A stretch of DNA of 64,000 nt from Pseudomonas putida. GTDB lineage: Bacteria > Pseudomonadota > Gammaproteobacteria > Pseudomonadales > Pseudomonadaceae. The notes under the pieces are model-generated. The model had not been told where the DNA came from and did not search any database. It saw only the letters and a list, made by a program, of their open reading frames with translations. Below are positions 63,220 through 64,000 of the stretch, one piece after another. Position 1 is the stretch's first letter. Each line of letters begins with the position of its first letter. The stretch covers positions 1-64,000 of the forward strand of contig NZ_MKZO01000006.1 of the NCBI RefSeq assembly GCF_001941965.1, written 5' to 3'. A program made the position numbers and the translations under genes.

Positions 63220-63295
63220 TTGTGGGAGCTGGCTTGCCAGCGATTGCGATGGTGAAGCCACTGCTGCAATCGCTGGCAAGCCAGCTCCCACAAGG
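63220..63295. repeat. REP doublet
   Basis: Inverted common REP copies with spacer GATTGCGATGGTGAAGCCAC, about 30 bases apart, after the hybrid kinase and before pstS. Likely ends or stabilises the kinase mRNA. Confidence 0.9.
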
Positions 63296-63367
63296 TCCAC
63301 GCCAATCCAGCTTTCTCGTGTATAAAGCGCTGATAGCCGTCTGATATCAACGTATCGCCACCGAACA

Positions 63368-63385
63368 TTCACATTACTGTCATAA
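63368..63385 (+). promoter_or_regulatory. Candidate Pho box upstream of pstS
   Basis: TTCACATTACTGTCATAA contains two PhoB-type half sites (TCACATT and CTGTCAT) in tandem, about 45 bases before the pstS start. PhoB activation of pstS under phosphate starvation is well established, so the position is as expected. Confidence 0.6.
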
Positions 63386-63429
63386 AGTTTCGGCAAAGTG
63401 CCTCGGCCATCACATGGAGCACTTTCTGA

Positions 63430-64000
63430 ATGAAACGCCTGATGAAGTCCGCTGCACTCGCCGTTTCGGTATCCCTTTTCGCTTCTTCGGCCTTTGCCGA
63501 AAGCGTGCGCCTGACCGGTTCCGGCGCCAGTTTCCCTGCGCCGATCTACCTGACCTGGTTCAAGGATTTCAGCAAGAACACCGCGGGTGTGACTGTTGAC
63601 TACCAATCGAAAGGCAGTGGTGCAGGTGTTCAGGACTTTCTGAACAAGACCGTCGACTTCGCCGCCAGTGACTCGGCGATGAAAGACGAAGAAATCGCCA
63701 AGGTCGCCGAAGGCGTCCAGCTGCTGCCGATGACTGCCGGTGAAATCGTCCTGGCCTACAACCTGCCGGGCAACCCGAAAGGCCTGAAGCTGCCACGTGA
63801 CGTCTACTCCGACATCTTCCTGGGCAAGATCACCCAGTGGAACGATCCTAAGATCGCCGCTGCCAACCCTGATCTGAAGCTGCCGGCTACCCCGATCACC
63901 GTCGTTGTGCGCGCTGACTCCAGCGGTACCACCGCCGTGTTCACCAAGCACCTGTCGGCCATCAACCCTGCCTTCAAGGAAGCACTGGGCGAGGGCAACA
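63430..64000 (+). CDS. pstS: Phosphate ABC transporter substrate-binding protein PstS (partial)
   Basis: The first 190 residues of a periplasmic phosphate-binding protein, cut by the window end. A signal peptide (LAVSVSLFASSAFAES) is followed by RLTGSGASFPAPIYLTWF, and then VDYQSKGSGAGVQDF and VVVRADSSGTTAVFTKHL, the stretches whose Ser, Gly and Arg residues hold phosphate. It delivers phosphate to the PstCAB permease, presumably encoded to the right. GGAG lies ten bases before the ATG and a candidate Pho box is upstream. Confidence 0.95.
   Translation, partial: MKRLMKSAALAVSVSLFASSAFAESVRLTGSGASFPAPIYLTWFKDFSKNTAGVTVDYQSKGSGAGVQDFLNKTVDFAASDSAMKDEEIAKVAEGVQLLPMTAGEIVLAYNLPGNPKGLKLPRDVYSDIFLGKITQWNDPKIAAANPDLKLPATPITVVVRADSSGTTAVFTKHLSAINPAFKEALGEGN

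Noticed and set aside
126..63295. CRISPR-like arrays formed by the REP copies.
   Set aside because: The repeats occur as inverted pairs at separate intergenic places, not as direct repeats with regular spacers, and no cas gene is seen.

Overview
The window looks like a chromosomal segment of a Pseudomonas of the P. fluorescens lineage. It is GC-rich and holds pseudomonad-type gene families: MuxABC-OpmB efflux, PolB, LpxO, coniferyl aldehyde dehydrogenase, Azl-type amino-acid exporter and PstS. Its intergenic gaps carry many REP doublets whose core reads TGTGGGAGCTGGCTTGCCAG. The species was not determined. No rRNA, tRNA or CRISPR array was seen. Of the two ends of the window, one cuts an IS3-type element (left) and the other cuts pstS (right).

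Layout. 1-2.7 kb: end of an IS3-family element next to a REP, then a lactate-permease-family transporter and a small AhpD/CMD protein, divergent from an XRE-cupin regulator; two tandem palindromes sit between them. 2.8-6.3 kb: LpxO-like lipid A hydroxylase, a PixA/AidA-type inclusion body protein and a membrane diguanylate cyclase. 6.4-20.8 kb: a Tc (toxin complex) locus, with a TcA split into a TcaA-like gene (carrying Ig-like repeats and an apparent 3' frameshift) and a TcaB-like gene, and facing them a TcB gene; no TcC is present. 20.9-27.9 kb: CAP-domain and SleB secreted proteins, a GNAT acetyltransferase, a chemoreceptor, an azlC-azlD-araC operon and an unknown exported protein. 28.2-35.9 kb: polB, a cupin/CMD pair, a DJ-1 family protein, coniferyl aldehyde dehydrogenase with a divergent LysR regulator, and a DUF4174 protein. 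36-42.1 kb: a FAD-dependent D-amino-acid dehydrogenase divergent from a DpkA-like reductase, an aromatic aminotransferase, a serine-type transporter and tpx. 42.4-51.5 kb: the muxABC-opmB tripartite efflux operon. 51.5-55.9 kb: a thiolase / 3-hydroxyacyl-CoA dehydrogenase / TetR operon with a divergent AraC regulator, and an AhpD-like protein. 56-61 kb: two small DUF202 membrane proteins and an iron-uptake cell-surface-signalling unit (ECF sigma, FecR, TonB receptor). 61-64 kb: a soluble hybrid PAS histidine kinase, then pstS behind a candidate Pho box.

How the genes work together. The Tc genes would build an A-pentamer with a split A subunit capped by TcB, but the TcC component that carries the toxic payload must be encoded elsewhere or be missing. 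MuxA, B, C and OpmB form one RND pump with two different inner-membrane subunits. The FecI/FecR/receptor set senses a siderophore at the outer membrane and reports it to a sigma factor; here sigma and anti-sigma genes are divergent. The most unusual items are the Ig-bearing, frameshifted TcaA gene, a perfect palindrome that overlaps the ribosome binding site of TcB, two helically phased palindromes before the XRE regulator, and a palindromic repeat that separates muxB from muxC and supplies the muxC ribosome binding site. All calls come from reading the sequence; no database search was run.
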